A DNA stretch of 11,297 bases from Dactylosporangium sp. AC04546 (GCF_022095675.1 NZ_JAHYSG010000200.1:1-11297), one strand, 5' to 3'. Shown: positions 1 through 6,630, counted from the first letter of the stretch. The notes: generated by a model from the letters alone, not told the origin. Program-made: numbers and translations.

Positions 1-311
1 CGTACACGGGCAGCGACCGCGCGACGCTGCTCGCCCTGGTCGCGGCGGGCGCCGGCCTGGCCCTGCTGCCGGCATCGGTCGCGGGCGACGGGCCGGCCGC
101 GGGCGGCGGGCCGGCCGCGGGCGGCGGGCCGGCGTCGGTCGCGGGCAGCGGGCCGGCCGTGGCGCCGGCCGCGGGTGACGGGCCGGTGCCGGCCGTGGTC
201 GGCGTGCCCGCGGTGGGCGTCGCCGAGCCGCGGCTCGTGCACCGGACCGAGCTGGTGCACGGCTCGCTGACCGCGGCCGCCCGCGCGTTCGTGGCGGCCT
301 GGGGTCACTGA
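1..311 (+). CDS. LysR-type transcriptional regulator, C-terminal end (partial at left edge)
   Basis: The frame is open from base 3 to the TGA at 309-311 and codes for about 102 residues. The segment LLALVAAGAGLALLPAS is the typical core of the LysR effector-binding domain, in which a 'VaaGlGvalLP' strand-turn precedes the C-terminal helix. The last residues (LVHGSLTAAARAFVAAWGH) fit the closing helix. LysR proteins bind DNA through an N-terminal winged helix and sense small molecules through this domain; the DNA-binding half lies outside the window. The oddity is a stretch of about 40 residues of Gly/Ala/Pro/Val repeats between the LLPAS motif and the final strand, where family members normally have about 10 residues. 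The repeats keep the frame. The gene converges on the amidase, so the window does not show what it regulates. Family call is fairly safe; ligand unknown. Confidence 0.75.
   Translation, partial: YTGSDRATLLALVAAGAGLALLPASVAGDGPAAGGGPAAGGGPASVAGSGPAVAPAAGDGPVPAVVGVPAVGVAEPRLVHRTELVHGSLTAAARAFVAAWGH
72..158 (+). repeat. In-frame GC-rich tandem repeats inside the LysR gene
   Basis: A unit GCGGGCGGCGGGCCGGCC (18 bp, coding AGGGPA) occurs twice in a row, at 99-116 and 117-134. These two units are flanked by a near-identical 27-bp block at 72-98 and 132-158 that differs at two or three bases and codes for ASVAG(D/S)GPA. All unit lengths are multiples of three, so the repeat lengthens the protein without shifting the frame. 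It looks like replication slippage in a linker loop of the effector domain. Confidence 0.8.
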
Positions 312-340
312 CCGCCGTGGCCGGGCCGCCGGTGGGCCGC

Positions 341-480
341 GGCGGGGCGCCCGGTTCAGCCGCCGTTCGCGAGGCGGAGCAGGGCGCGGTCACGGCCGGG
401 GCGCCGATGGGCCGCAGCGCGGCGGGGCGCCCGGTTCAGCCGCCGTTCGCGAGGCGGAGCAGGGCGCGGTCGCGGCCGGG
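341..480. repeat. 60-bp direct repeat duplicating the 3' end of the amidase gene
   Basis: Bases 341-400 and 421-480 match over 60 bp with one difference (A at 392 against G at 472); the copies are offset by 80 bp. The right copy contains the amidase stop (TCA at 436-438) and the codons for its last residues RALLRLANGG. The left copy lies in the gap between the convergent LysR and amidase genes and repeats that tail with its stop at 356-358. The similarity weakens upstream, where GGGCCGC is followed by a 5-nt indel. The offset is not a multiple of three, so the left copy is out of phase with the gene and is presumably non-functional. Nothing else is visible in the 312-435 gap. Confidence 0.85.
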
Positions 481-1563
481 CGGGGCGATCACGGCGATCC
501 CGGCCGGCGGGCTCCCGGCGGGTCGGGTGAGGGCGGGCAGGGAGACGCTCGGCAGCCCGTACGCACTCGCGGGCACCGCGCACCGCAGCGTCTCCCGGCG
601 CCAGGCGTCCTTGTCGGCGAGGCTCAGCTCGCGCAGGTGGCCCGGCCCGCCGGCCGGCAGGACCAGCCAGGCGTCGTCGCCTTCGCCCAGCAGGTCGAGC
701 AGCTCGCGGCGCCAGGCCGCGAGCATGGCCCGGGCCGCGTCCTCGGTCGCCGGGTCGACGGTCGCGCCGAAGCGGAACCGGCCCTCGACGTCGGCGGCCA
801 GCGCCCGGGGATGCGCCTCGATCCACTTGCCGTGCGCCCGCCATGCCTCGGCCGCCTGGACCTGCCGGAAGGCGAGCAGGAGCGGATCGGGATCGTCCCA
901 GGTGGACAGCGTGACGGCGGAGACGGGCCGGCCCCACCGTCCGGCTTCTCCCTCGGTACCGCCGAGGGAGAGGAACCGCCGTGGAAGGTCGTCCGGGCCG
1001 TCGGGCAGGAGCACGTCCCCGACGCGGGCGAGGGTGGCGGCGTCGGCGGTGATCCAGCCGACCGTGTCGAACGACGGGGCGAGCGGCAGGACGCCCCCGG
1101 TGGGAACGGCGCCGTGGGTCGGGCGCAGGCCGAACAGGCCGCAGCAGGAGGCCGGCACCCGGATCGACCCGCCGGTGTCGGTGCCCAGCCCGACGTCGGC
1201 GTGGCCGGTCGCGACGGCCGACGCGGGCCCGCTCGACGAGCCCGCGGTGACTCGGTCGGGGGCGGCCGGGTTGGGCGGCGTGCCGTAGTGGACGTTGGTG
1301 CCCGAGAGCGAGTACGCCAGCTCGTCGGTGTGGGCGATGCCCTGCACGACGGCGCCGGCGGCGCGCAGCCGGGCGACGGCCGGCGCGTCCTCGTGCGCCG
1401 GCAGCGCCTCGGCGAGCCAGGAGGGGTTGCCGCCGCCGACGGCGAACCCGGTGACCGCGAACAGGTCCTTCACCGCGACGCGCAGCCCGTCGAGCGGGCC
1501 GTGGCCGGTCGCGGGCGCCAGCGGCATACCCTTGACGCGCCACACCGTGGGGTCCGCACTCAT
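436..1563 (-). CDS. Amidase signature family protein, AMI1-like (indole-3-acetamide hydrolase type)
   Basis: Amidase signature enzymes hydrolyse small carboxamides with a Ser-cisSer-Lys triad. From the ATG at 1563, Lys32 sits in VAVKDLF, the cis-Ser is Ser109 in AGSSSGPAS, and the nucleophile is Ser133 in GTDTGGSIRVPAS; the 24-residue spacing of the two serines matches FAAH. The length (375 aa) and phrases such as HYGTPPNP, GLFGLRPTHGAV and APSFDTVGW closely resemble Arabidopsis AMI1, a short amidase that turns indole-3-acetamide into auxin. The real substrate is not shown. There is no signal peptide, so it is cytoplasmic. The start is a choice: ATG 1563 has TACCCT six nt upstream and could be leaderless. 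GTG 1590 would add nine residues and overlap the GDSL stop as GTGA, which implies translational coupling. The last 60 bp are duplicated downstream. Confidence 0.88.
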   Translation of the reverse strand: MSADPTVWRVKGMPLAPATGHGPLDGLRVAVKDLFAVTGFAVGGGNPSWLAEALPAHEDAPAVARLRAAGAVVQGIAHTDELAYSLSGTNVHYGTPPNPAAPDRVTAGSSSGPASAVATGHADVGLGTDTGGSIRVPASCCGLFGLRPTHGAVPTGGVLPLAPSFDTVGWITADAATLARVGDVLLPDGPDDLPRRFLSLGGTEGEAGRWGRPVSAVTLSTWDDPDPLLLAFRQVQAAEAWRAHGKWIEAHPRALAADVEGRFRFGATVDPATEDAARAMLAAWRRELLDLLGEGDDAWLVLPAGGPGHLRELSLADKDAWRRETLRCAVPASAYGLPSVSLPALTRPAGSPPAGIAVIAPPGRDRALLRLANGG

Positions 1564-1569
1564 GCGAAG

Positions 1570-1575
1570 AGGGTA
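1570..1575 (-). promoter_or_regulatory. Candidate -10 box of a leaderless amidase transcript
   Basis: TACCCT on the minus strand is followed by six bases and then ATG 1563, so a transcript starting at the usual distance would begin at the start codon. No convincing -35 is seen. It lies just past the GDSL hydrolase stop, so it could give the amidase its own promoter. Confidence 0.35.
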
Positions 1576-1586
1576 GTCCTCAACGG

Positions 1587-2453
1587 TCACCAGGTGGGCT
1601 CACCGGCGAAGGTCGCCTTGGCGAGCGCGTTCTGCCCGCTGCCGTTGGGGTGGAAGAAGTCCTGCGCGGCGAGCATGTCGAGGGAGAACGCGACCCGGTG
1701 CGCGGCCCCGCCGTCGCTCGCGCACCGCGGCCCGTAGGCCTTGCAGGCGGCGGCGAGCTGCGCGTTGTACTCGTCGACCCGCGCCGCGAACGCCCGCCGC
1801 CGCGCCTGGTCGGCCTGGGCCTCCGAGGTCGGGTTGGCCAGCAGGGCCGGGCAGATCCCGAGCGACCAGGCCTTGACCGCCACCTGGCTGGTGTGCCCGA
1901 CCTCCCAGACCCGGTAGATGTCGGGGAGGCTGACGACGAGCACCCTGGCCTGCGTGTTCTTCAGGACGGCGAGCCCGTCGTCGACCTGCCGCCGGAAGGT
2001 CGCCGTGGGCGTCATGTCCTCGACGCTCTTGCGGCAGGCGTCGTTGGCCCCGATGAGGACGGTGACGTACCGCGCCCCGTCCTGCACGGCGAGCCGCGCC
2101 TGAGCGGCGAGCGCGTCGGCCCGCGCGAGCTCGCGCGCGTGGTTGCGGGCCCGCAGCCGCGGGTCGGTCTTCCTGAGCCGCCGGTAGTGACTGTCGACCC
2201 GGGTGCCGTCGCCGGTCGACCACGAGTTGCGGGGGCAGGGCACGGGCGCGAGACACGAGGCGAACCCGTTGCTGATCGAGTCCCCGAGCGCCGCCATGAC
2301 CCCGGCCCCGCCACCGGTCGCGGAGGAGCCGGGGTCGGGCCCGGCCCCGGCGGCCCCGTCACAGGCGATGGCGAGCACGACAAGCCCGGCGAGCGCGAGC
2401 GTCCACCCCCGCCCGCGCGGCACTCTGCGAAGCCAGCTCGTCACGATCCGCAT
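1587..2453 (-). CDS. Secreted SGNH/GDSL-family hydrolase (lipase/esterase)
   Basis: The 288-aa product has a basic n-region (MRIVTSWLRRVPRGRGW), a hydrophobic core (about 18-30) and Cys31 in LAIAC. It is therefore exported, possibly as a lipoprotein, although Ala at -3 makes the lipobox weak. SGNH blocks are clear: ALGDSIS with nucleophile Ser59, GAND (135-138) with the oxyanion Asn, and DFFHPNG with Asp265 and His268. Six further cysteines (67, 73, 140, 201, 237, 244) could form three disulfides, as in Streptomyces secreted GDSL lipases, so it probably cleaves ester or acyl bonds outside the cell. ATG 2453 is chosen because the signal peptide begins there; the frame is open further upstream but that extension reads as non-coding. 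No Shine-Dalgarno is seen close to this ATG. The stop overlaps the amidase's alternative GTG. Confidence 0.9.
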   Translation of the reverse strand: MRIVTSWLRRVPRGRGWTLALAGLVVLAIACDGAAGAGPDPGSSATGGGAGVMAALGDSISNGFASCLAPVPCPRNSWSTGDGTRVDSHYRRLRKTDPRLRARNHARELARADALAAQARLAVQDGARYVTVLIGANDACRKSVEDMTPTATFRRQVDDGLAVLKNTQARVLVVSLPDIYRVWEVGHTSQVAVKAWSLGICPALLANPTSEAQADQARRRAFAARVDEYNAQLAAACKAYGPRCASDGGAAHRVAFSLDMLAAQDFFHPNGSGQNALAKATFAGEPTW

Positions 2454-2575
2454 CGTATCGTCTGTCGCCGATCTCCGGCGGCACACATTCGCGCGGGGGC
2501 CCTCGTAGCCGTGTTCACTCCTGCGACCATCGGGGGTTCCCTCGCTGGAGGGTGGGGCGGCCGGGGCGCGGCACC

Positions 2576-2581
2576 TAGCGT
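2576..2581 (+). promoter_or_regulatory. Candidate -10 box for the DUF6326 gene, leaderless
   Basis: TAGCGT lies seven bases before GTG 2589, which has no Shine-Dalgarno. It sits in the divergent gap 2454-2588, which also holds a small hairpin CCCTC-gctg-GAGGG and must contain the GDSL hydrolase promoter, although I cannot place that one. Confidence 0.35.
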
Positions 2582-2588
2582 CAGACGC

Positions 2589-3011
2589 GTGACCAGACTT
2601 TCCGCCTTGTGGACCTTCGCCGTGCTGAACTACCTCTACTGCGACGTGCTCGGGCACATGGATGCTGACGTGCTCAACGGGCTGCTCGACCGGGAGGTCG
2701 ACGGGATGCGGATCACGCCCGGATTTCTCTTCGGGGCCGGGGTGCTGATGGAGATCCCGATCGCCATGGTGCTGCTCTCGCTGCTGCTGCCGTGGCGGGC
2801 CAACCGGATCGCCAACCTCGTCGCCGGGTCCGTCATGACCCTTGTGCAGGGCGCGTCGCTCCTGGTCGGGACGCCCACGGCGTACTACGTCCTCTACAGC
2901 GTGTTCGAGATCGGCGCCACCGCGGCCATCGTGTGGCTGGCGTGGAAGTGGGCCGGTCCGCAGGCCCCGGCGCCGTCACCCGCGGATCGCGCATCCGCCG
3001 CTGCAGGGTGA
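2589..3011 (+). CDS. DUF6326-like four-helix membrane protein
   Basis: The product is 140 aa. Four hydrophobic stretches are visible: about 4-22 (ALWTFAVLNYLYCDVLGHM), 45-68 (LFGAGVLMEIPIAMVLLSLLL), 77-97 (IANLVAGSVMTLVQGASLLV) and 101-123 (YYVLYSVFEIGATAAIVWLA). A short Ala/Pro-rich cytoplasmic tail follows. The pattern LSALWTFAVLNYLYCDVLGHMD at the N-terminus followed by a Met-rich helix pair is what I know of DUF6326 proteins, which have no assigned function. The start is GTG 2589; the frame is open far upstream, but that part is the antisense of the GDSL hydrolase. The gene precedes the LLM monooxygenase by 52 bp on the same strand and may be cotranscribed with it. Confidence 0.75.
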   Translation: MTRLSALWTFAVLNYLYCDVLGHMDADVLNGLLDREVDGMRITPGFLFGAGVLMEIPIAMVLLSLLLPWRANRIANLVAGSVMTLVQGASLLVGTPTAYYVLYSVFEIGATAAIVWLAWKWAGPQAPAPSPADRASAAAG

Positions 3012-3063
3012 GCTCCGCGGCGCAGGGGAATAGCCCGGGAGTCAGCCGTGTTGACCTTGGTTT

Positions 3064-4065
3064 GTGACTGAGCTTCCGCTTTCCGTCCTCGACGTCGCGC
3101 CCGTGGCCGCGAACGGCACCGCCGGCGAGGCGCTGCGATTCACCACCGAGCTGGCGCGGCGCACGGAGGCGCTGGGGTACCGGCGCTTCTGGGTCGCCGA
3201 GCACCACAACATGCCGGCGATCGCCAGCTCCTCGCCCGCGGTCCTGCTCGCCCACCTGGCCGCCGCCACGGCGACGATCCGGGTCGGCTCCGGCGGTGTG
3301 ATGCTGCCCAACCACGCGCCGCTGGTGGTCGCCGAGCAGTTCGGCACCCTGGAGGCGCTCCACCCGGGCCGCATCGACCTGGGCATCGGCCGCGCGCCCG
3401 GCACCGACCAGTACACGGCGCTCGCCCTGCGCCGATCGATGGAGGGCCTGTCGGCGGAGAACTTCCCCGAGGAGTTGCAGTCGCTCATCGGGTACTTCAG
3501 GGGCGACGAACGCATCCTCGCGTCCCCCGGCAACGGGGAGAAGCCCGAGGTGTGGCTGCTCGGGTCCAGTGGGTTCAGTGCGCAGCTCGCCGGCCTGATG
3601 GGCCTGCCGTTCGCGTTCGCGCACCACTTCAGCTCGCAGAACACGCTCCCCGCGCTGGAGCTGTACCGGCGCGCGTTCCGCCCGTCGGAGGTCCTCGACC
3701 GGCCGTACGCGATGGTGGCCGTGAGCGCGACCGTCGCCGACACCGACGAGGAGGCCGAGTTCCTGGCCGGGCCGGCGTCGCTGTCGTTCCTGCGGCTGCG
3801 CTCGGGCCGCCCCGAGGCCCTGGCCACGCCGGAGGAGGCGGCCGCCTACCCGTACACGCCGCGGGAGCGCGAGTTCGTGCTGGAGCGGCGGGTCGGGCAG
3901 GCCCTCGGCTCGCCCGAGACGGCCCGCCGCCAGCTCACCGAGCTGCTGGAGCAGACGCGGGCCGACGAGTTCATGCTGACCTGCATGGTCTACGACCTGA
4001 AGGCACGCATCCGCTCCTTCGAGCTGATCCGCGAGGAGATCGCGCCGCACCTGCACACGTCATGA
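3064..4065 (+). CDS. LLM-class flavin-dependent oxidoreductase, YhbW-like
   Basis: This 333-aa protein belongs to the bacterial luciferase-like monooxygenases, TIM-barrel enzymes that use reduced flavin (FMNH2 or F420H2) to oxidise or reduce a small substrate. It aligns by eye along its whole length with E. coli YhbW: VLDVAPV near the start, RRFWVAEHHNMPAIASSSP (about 39-57), VGSGGVMLPNHAPLVVAEQFGTLEALHPGRIDLGIGRAPG (about 77-116), VWLLGSSGFSAQLA (about 162-175) and LPFAFAHHFS (about 180-189). No signal peptide or membrane segment is present. GTG 3064 is the only reasonable start; no Shine-Dalgarno is evident, and TTGACC lies nine bases before it. The substrate cannot be read from sequence. 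The end overlaps the convergent SRPBCC gene by 6 bp. Confidence 0.9.
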   Translation: MTELPLSVLDVAPVAANGTAGEALRFTTELARRTEALGYRRFWVAEHHNMPAIASSSPAVLLAHLAAATATIRVGSGGVMLPNHAPLVVAEQFGTLEALHPGRIDLGIGRAPGTDQYTALALRRSMEGLSAENFPEELQSLIGYFRGDERILASPGNGEKPEVWLLGSSGFSAQLAGLMGLPFAFAHHFSSQNTLPALELYRRAFRPSEVLDRPYAMVAVSATVADTDEEAEFLAGPASLSFLRLRSGRPEALATPEEAAAYPYTPREREFVLERRVGQALGSPETARRQLTELLEQTRADEFMLTCMVYDLKARIRSFELIREEIAPHLHTS

Positions 4066-4476
4066 GAAGCGGCGGGCCAGCTCGGCGGCCCGGCGCAGCT
4101 GCACCGAGCGGGCCTGGCCGCTGACGAACCGGCGCAGGATGCGCGGCGACGTGACCGTGACCGTCTCGGTCACCTCGGTGCCGTCGGCGTGGGGCGCCAG
4201 GTCGGTGACCGCCCGCAGCCGGACCCGGCCGGGGCTGACGACCTCGCTGGTCACCTGCCGTTCGCCGAGCGTCATGGTGACCCGGATGCGGTTGCGGTAC
4301 AGGCCGAAGCGTTCGACCGCTGTGTACCGCACCACGTTCCCGTCCCGTTCGATGTCGCGGACCTCGACGACGAGCGGTGACAGGCCGACGTAGGACTCGG
4401 GGTCGGCGAGGTGGGCGTGGACCGCGTCCGGCGTGGCGGCGACGGTGGACACGTGCGTGAAGACATCGACGGCCAT
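4060..4476 (-). CDS. SRPBCC (START/Bet v1-like) domain protein
   Basis: The 138-aa product is a single SRPBCC fold. It opens with MAVDVFTHVSTVAATPDAV, the first strand and helix start typical of polyketide cyclase/dehydrase-like and coenzyme Q-binding-like proteins. It continues through repeated beta strands (EVRDIERDGNVVRYTAVERF; GERQVTSEVVSPGRVRLRAV; TEVTETVTVTS) and ends in a long basic helix (LRRFVSGQARSVQLRRAAELARRF). These proteins bind hydrophobic ligands in a deep cavity; the ligand is unknown. ATG 4476 is chosen because the fold begins there and TACCCT sits eight bases upstream. The stop shares TCATGA with the LLM gene stop, so the two transcripts converge with no spacer. Confidence 0.82.
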   Translation of the reverse strand: MAVDVFTHVSTVAATPDAVHAHLADPESYVGLSPLVVEVRDIERDGNVVRYTAVERFGLYRNRIRVTMTLGERQVTSEVVSPGRVRLRAVTDLAPHADGTEVTETVTVTSPRILRRFVSGQARSVQLRRAAELARRFS

Positions 4477-4484
4477 GGCGCCAC

Positions 4485-4490
4485 AGGGTA
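4485..4490 (-). promoter_or_regulatory. Candidate -10 box of a leaderless SRPBCC transcript
   Basis: TACCCT on the minus strand ends eight bases before ATG 4476, and no Shine-Dalgarno is seen. The divergent gap 4477-4611 should also hold the promoter of the GNAT gene, but no clear one is visible. Confidence 0.35.
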
Positions 4491-4598
4491 GCGTGGCGCG
4501 ATCGCGGGCAGACGGTCGTCCCACCGATCGCGAGCGGTCGCCGGATGGCATTCCCCGCGTTCATCGGCGAGGATGGCGGGCGATCTTGTCCGGCGAGC

Positions 4599-4604
4599 GA
4601 GGTG
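4599..4604 (+). promoter_or_regulatory. Ribosome binding site that decides the GNAT start
   Basis: GAGGTG lies seven bases before GTG 4612. It favours this start over ATG 4573, which has only a GCGAGG directly against it. Confidence 0.6.
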
Positions 4605-4611
4605 GGGCGTG

Positions 4612-5121
4612 GTGACGAAGACCTGGGTGCGGCTGCGGCCGGTGGTCGAGGGCGATCTGGCGATGTTCCGCCGGTTCGTCACCGAGCCGGGGCTCGCGGG
4701 GGCGGCGTGGACCGGCTATCACGACCCGTCGGGCCCGGCCCGCCGGTTCGCCGAGGACGGCTACCTCGGCGCCGACGACGGCCGGCTGATGGTCGAGGCC
4801 GACGAGACCGCGGCCGGCTTCGTGAGCTGGGACGCGGTCGGGGCGGGGCTGTCGCGGTACTGGAGCATCGGCATCGTCCTGCTGCCGGAGTGGCGCGGCC
4901 GTGGGGTCGGCTGGCGGGCCCAGACGCTGCTGTGCGACCACCTGTTCGCGACCAGCCCGGCGCCGCGCATCGAGGCCCGCACCCAGCCGGAGAACATCGC
5001 CGAGCAAAAGGCCCTGGAGAAGGTCGGCTTCCTGAGCGAGGGGATCCTCCGTTCGGCCGACTTCCGCGACGGGGCATGGCGCGACGTGCTGGTATACGGA
5101 AAGCTGCGCGGCGACCGCTGA
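4612..5121 (+). CDS. GNAT family N-acetyltransferase, RimJ/RimL-like
   Basis: The 169-aa product begins WVRLRPVVEGDLAMFRRFV, the first strand and helix of a GNAT fold. Motif A is LLPEWRGRGVGWRAQTLLCDHLF (about 91-112), whose R-G-R-G-V-G loop binds the acetyl-CoA pyrophosphate. Motif B follows as RIEARTQPENIAEQKALEKVGFLSEGILR (about 119-147), the usual 'N..s...lEK.GF..EG' signature of RimJ/RimL-type proteins. The enzyme transfers acetyl from acetyl-CoA to an amine; the acceptor may be a protein N-terminus or a small molecule and is not shown. The first GTG of the pair at 4609 is an alternative start. It is divergent from the SRPBCC gene and convergent with gluconokinase. It is distinct from the broken GNAT at 7189. 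Confidence 0.87.
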   Translation: MTKTWVRLRPVVEGDLAMFRRFVTEPGLAGAAWTGYHDPSGPARRFAEDGYLGADDGRLMVEADETAAGFVSWDAVGAGLSRYWSIGIVLLPEWRGRGVGWRAQTLLCDHLFATSPAPRIEARTQPENIAEQKALEKVGFLSEGILRSADFRDGAWRDVLVYGKLRGDR

Positions 5122-5170
5122 ACGCGATTCTCCGGAAACGAATTCGACATATTCGATCCGGTTGGTGAAA

Positions 5171-5186
5171 CGGCGCGGGAGCGCCG
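5171..5186. terminator. Hairpin CGGCGC-ggga-GCGCCG between convergent genes
   Basis: A perfect 6-bp GC stem closes a GGGA (GNRA-type) tetraloop, 50 bp after the GNAT stop. It has no T-run, which is common for actinobacterial terminators. It could stop transcription from both sides. Confidence 0.4.
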
Positions 5187-5210
5187 AATACCTCCAATTC
5201 ATGCCCACCT

Positions 5211-5248
5211 CGGTCCGCAATTCCGGAATCGCCGGCGGAAGCGGACCG
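5211..5248. terminator. Long hairpin CGGTCCGC...GCGGACCG next to the gluconokinase stop
   Basis: Arms 5211-5218 and 5241-5248 are perfect 8-bp complements around a 22-nt loop. The loop itself contains the palindrome TTCCGGAA (5221-5228). It lies 12 bp beyond the gluconokinase stop on the minus strand, in a 138-bp gap of lower GC that holds no gene. Confidence 0.45.
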
Positions 5249-5259
5249 TCCGGGCTGGT

Positions 5260-5775
5260 TCAGCGCACGTCGGGGTGTGCCTTCAGGATCGCCTCGACGA
5301 TCTCGTTGGGCGACGGCTCGATCGAGACCTCGGTCACACCCTCGTCCGGCTGGGGCAGCTCCAGGTCGGCGAGCTGGCTGTCGAGCATCTCCACGCGCAT
5401 GAAGTGGCCGTGGCGAGCGGTGAGCCGGCGCGTGATCAGCTCACGGGAGCCCTCGAGCAGCACCATGCGCACCTGCGGGCGGCCGGCGCGCAGCCGGTCG
5501 CGGTACGTGCGCTTCAGCCCGGAGCAGGTGATGACGCCCGGCTCGCCGGCCGCGGCGCGCTCGTCGATCCACCGGCCGATGGCCTCCAGCCACGGGCCGC
5601 GGTCGGCGTCGGTGAGGGGTTGACCGGCCGACATCTTCTCGACGTTCGACGGGGGATGGAAATCGTCGGCCTCCGCGTAGACCCAGCCGAGCCGGCCCGC
5701 GAGCAGGGCGCCGACCGTGGTCTTCCCGGTCCCCGCGACTCCCATGACGATGAATATCGGCGGCGCTTCAGGCAT
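5260..5775 (-). CDS. gntK: Gluconokinase
   Basis: Gluconokinase phosphorylates D-gluconate with ATP to 6-phosphogluconate, feeding the pentose phosphate and Entner-Doudoroff routes in the cytoplasm. The 171-aa product has the Walker A loop GVAGTGKT (12-19), the family motif AEADDFHP (34-41) and DADRGPWL (56-63). It also has the ITCSGLKRTYRDRLR segment (82-96) and the C-terminal VSIEPSPNEIV. All are diagnostic of the thermoresistant gluconokinase (GntK/IdnK) family, and the length is normal. ATG 5775 has TACCGT six bases upstream and no Shine-Dalgarno. The SDR gene ends 61 bp upstream on the same strand, but no gluconate permease or GntR regulator is present here. Confidence 0.92.
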   Translation of the reverse strand: MPEAPPIFIVMGVAGTGKTTVGALLAGRLGWVYAEADDFHPPSNVEKMSAGQPLTDADRGPWLEAIGRWIDERAAAGEPGVITCSGLKRTYRDRLRAGRPQVRMVLLEGSRELITRRLTARHGHFMRVEMLDSQLADLELPQPDEGVTEVSIEPSPNEIVEAILKAHPDVR

Positions 5776-5781
5776 GCGGTG

Positions 5782-5787
5782 ACGGTA
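5782..5787 (-). promoter_or_regulatory. Candidate -10 box of a leaderless gluconokinase transcript
   Basis: TACCGT on the minus strand, six bases before ATG 5775. It lies in the 61-bp gap after the SDR gene, so gluconokinase may have its own start site. No clear -35 is seen. Confidence 0.35.
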
Positions 5788-5836
5788 CCCGCCGGGCCGG
5801 ACGACCACACGTGGCACGCCGCCGGCCCGGAGGGGG

Positions 5837-6622
5837 TCACGCCACCGCGACCAGCGGGGGGAAGTGACGGTCGATGATGGTCTTGGCCACCATCAGCGGG
5901 TCGCCGATGTCGCCGACCCGGTGCCGCTCGACCAGGCGGGCGTGGCCCGGAAGCCCGTTGCCCCGGTCGCGCAGCGCCTGCTGCATCTGCGTCTCCATCG
6001 CGCCGGGGTCGACCAGCTCGACCTCGCACGGACGGGACGCCGCCTCGCTCACGCAGCGCATGAACGCCTCGGCGCCGGCCTTGGTCGCGCAGTACGTCGC
6101 CCACCCCGGGTACGCCCGGTGAGCCGCCGACGACGCGACGTACACGACCCGGAGCCGGGCCTCGCTGTTCCGGAAGGCCGCCAGGAACAGGTTGGTGAGC
6201 AGGATCGGGGCGACGAGGTTCAGGTTCACCGCGGCGAGCACGGCTTCCGGGGGCAGGTCGCCGGCCAGCGCTATGGGTTCGATCGTCGCAGCGTTGAGCA
6301 GGAGCACGATCTCGTCCGCCGGTCCGTGGTCGTTGATGAATCCGGTGAGGTCGGCGGCCGTCGGCAGGCCACCACCGGCGAGCCTGAGCCCGTCGGGGCT
6401 GACGTCGCCGGTCCCGGTGTCACCGAGGTCGGTCGCCAGCAGCCGGATCGAGGCCGGTCGCTGCGCTGCGAGGGCCTGCTGATCGGCGGTGAAGGTACGG
6501 GCCAGGCCGAGGACGCGAGCGCCGTCGGCCTGCAATGTCTGGAACAGGGCTGCACCGAGCCCTCGTGAGGCGCCCGTCAGGATGACCGAGCGCACGCATG
6601 GGAAGTCCGCGGATGCGGACAT
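5837..6622 (-). CDS. Short-chain dehydrogenase/reductase, benzil reductase (YueD)-like
   Basis: The 261-aa protein is a classical SDR that reduces a carbonyl with NAD(P)H in the cytoplasm. The Rossmann start is VILTGASRGLGAALF (13-27); an Arg after the Gly-rich loop (Arg20) favours NADPH. NAA occurs at 110-112 in place of NAG. The active site is Ser164, Tyr177 and Lys181 (VASSAAHRAYPGWATYCATKAG). The PGAMETQMQ segment (206-214) and the overall layout resemble Bacillus YueD, a benzil reductase of the sepiapterin-reductase group. Residues 66-90 carry an unusual Gly/Pro-rich stretch. Two ATGs compete, 6628 and 6622; the second has GGAG eight bases upstream and is chosen. The natural substrate is unknown. 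Confidence 0.88.
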   Translation of the reverse strand: MSASADFPCVRSVILTGASRGLGAALFQTLQADGARVLGLARTFTADQQALAAQRPASIRLLATDLGDTGTGDVSPDGLRLAGGGLPTAADLTGFINDHGPADEIVLLLNAATIEPIALAGDLPPEAVLAAVNLNLVAPILLTNLFLAAFRNSEARLRVVYVASSAAHRAYPGWATYCATKAGAEAFMRCVSEAASRPCEVELVDPGAMETQMQQALRDRGNGLPGHARLVERHRVGDIGDPLMVAKTIIDRHFPPLVAVA

Positions 6623-6630
6623 TGACATCA

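Noticed and set aside
341..480. Insertion sequence or attachment site behind the 60-bp direct repeat
   Set aside because: There is no transposase or integrase, no terminal inverted repeat and no tRNA; the second copy is simply the amidase gene end.
356..1543. A second long minus-strand frame across the amidase
   Set aside because: It is Arg-rich shadow sequence. It ends in the amidase-like tail RALLRLANGG only because the 60-bp duplication is out of phase.
637..1737. A 366-residue plus-strand open frame across the amidase
   Set aside because: It is antisense to a gene with a full catalytic triad and shows no motif of its own.
1650..2588. Upstream extension of the DUF6326 gene
   Set aside because: The extension is antisense to the GDSL hydrolase and Arg/Pro/Gly-rich; the membrane protein begins naturally at GTG 2589.
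2454..2657. N-terminal extension of the GDSL hydrolase
   Set aside because: It would bury the signal peptide behind 68 residues without any export feature.
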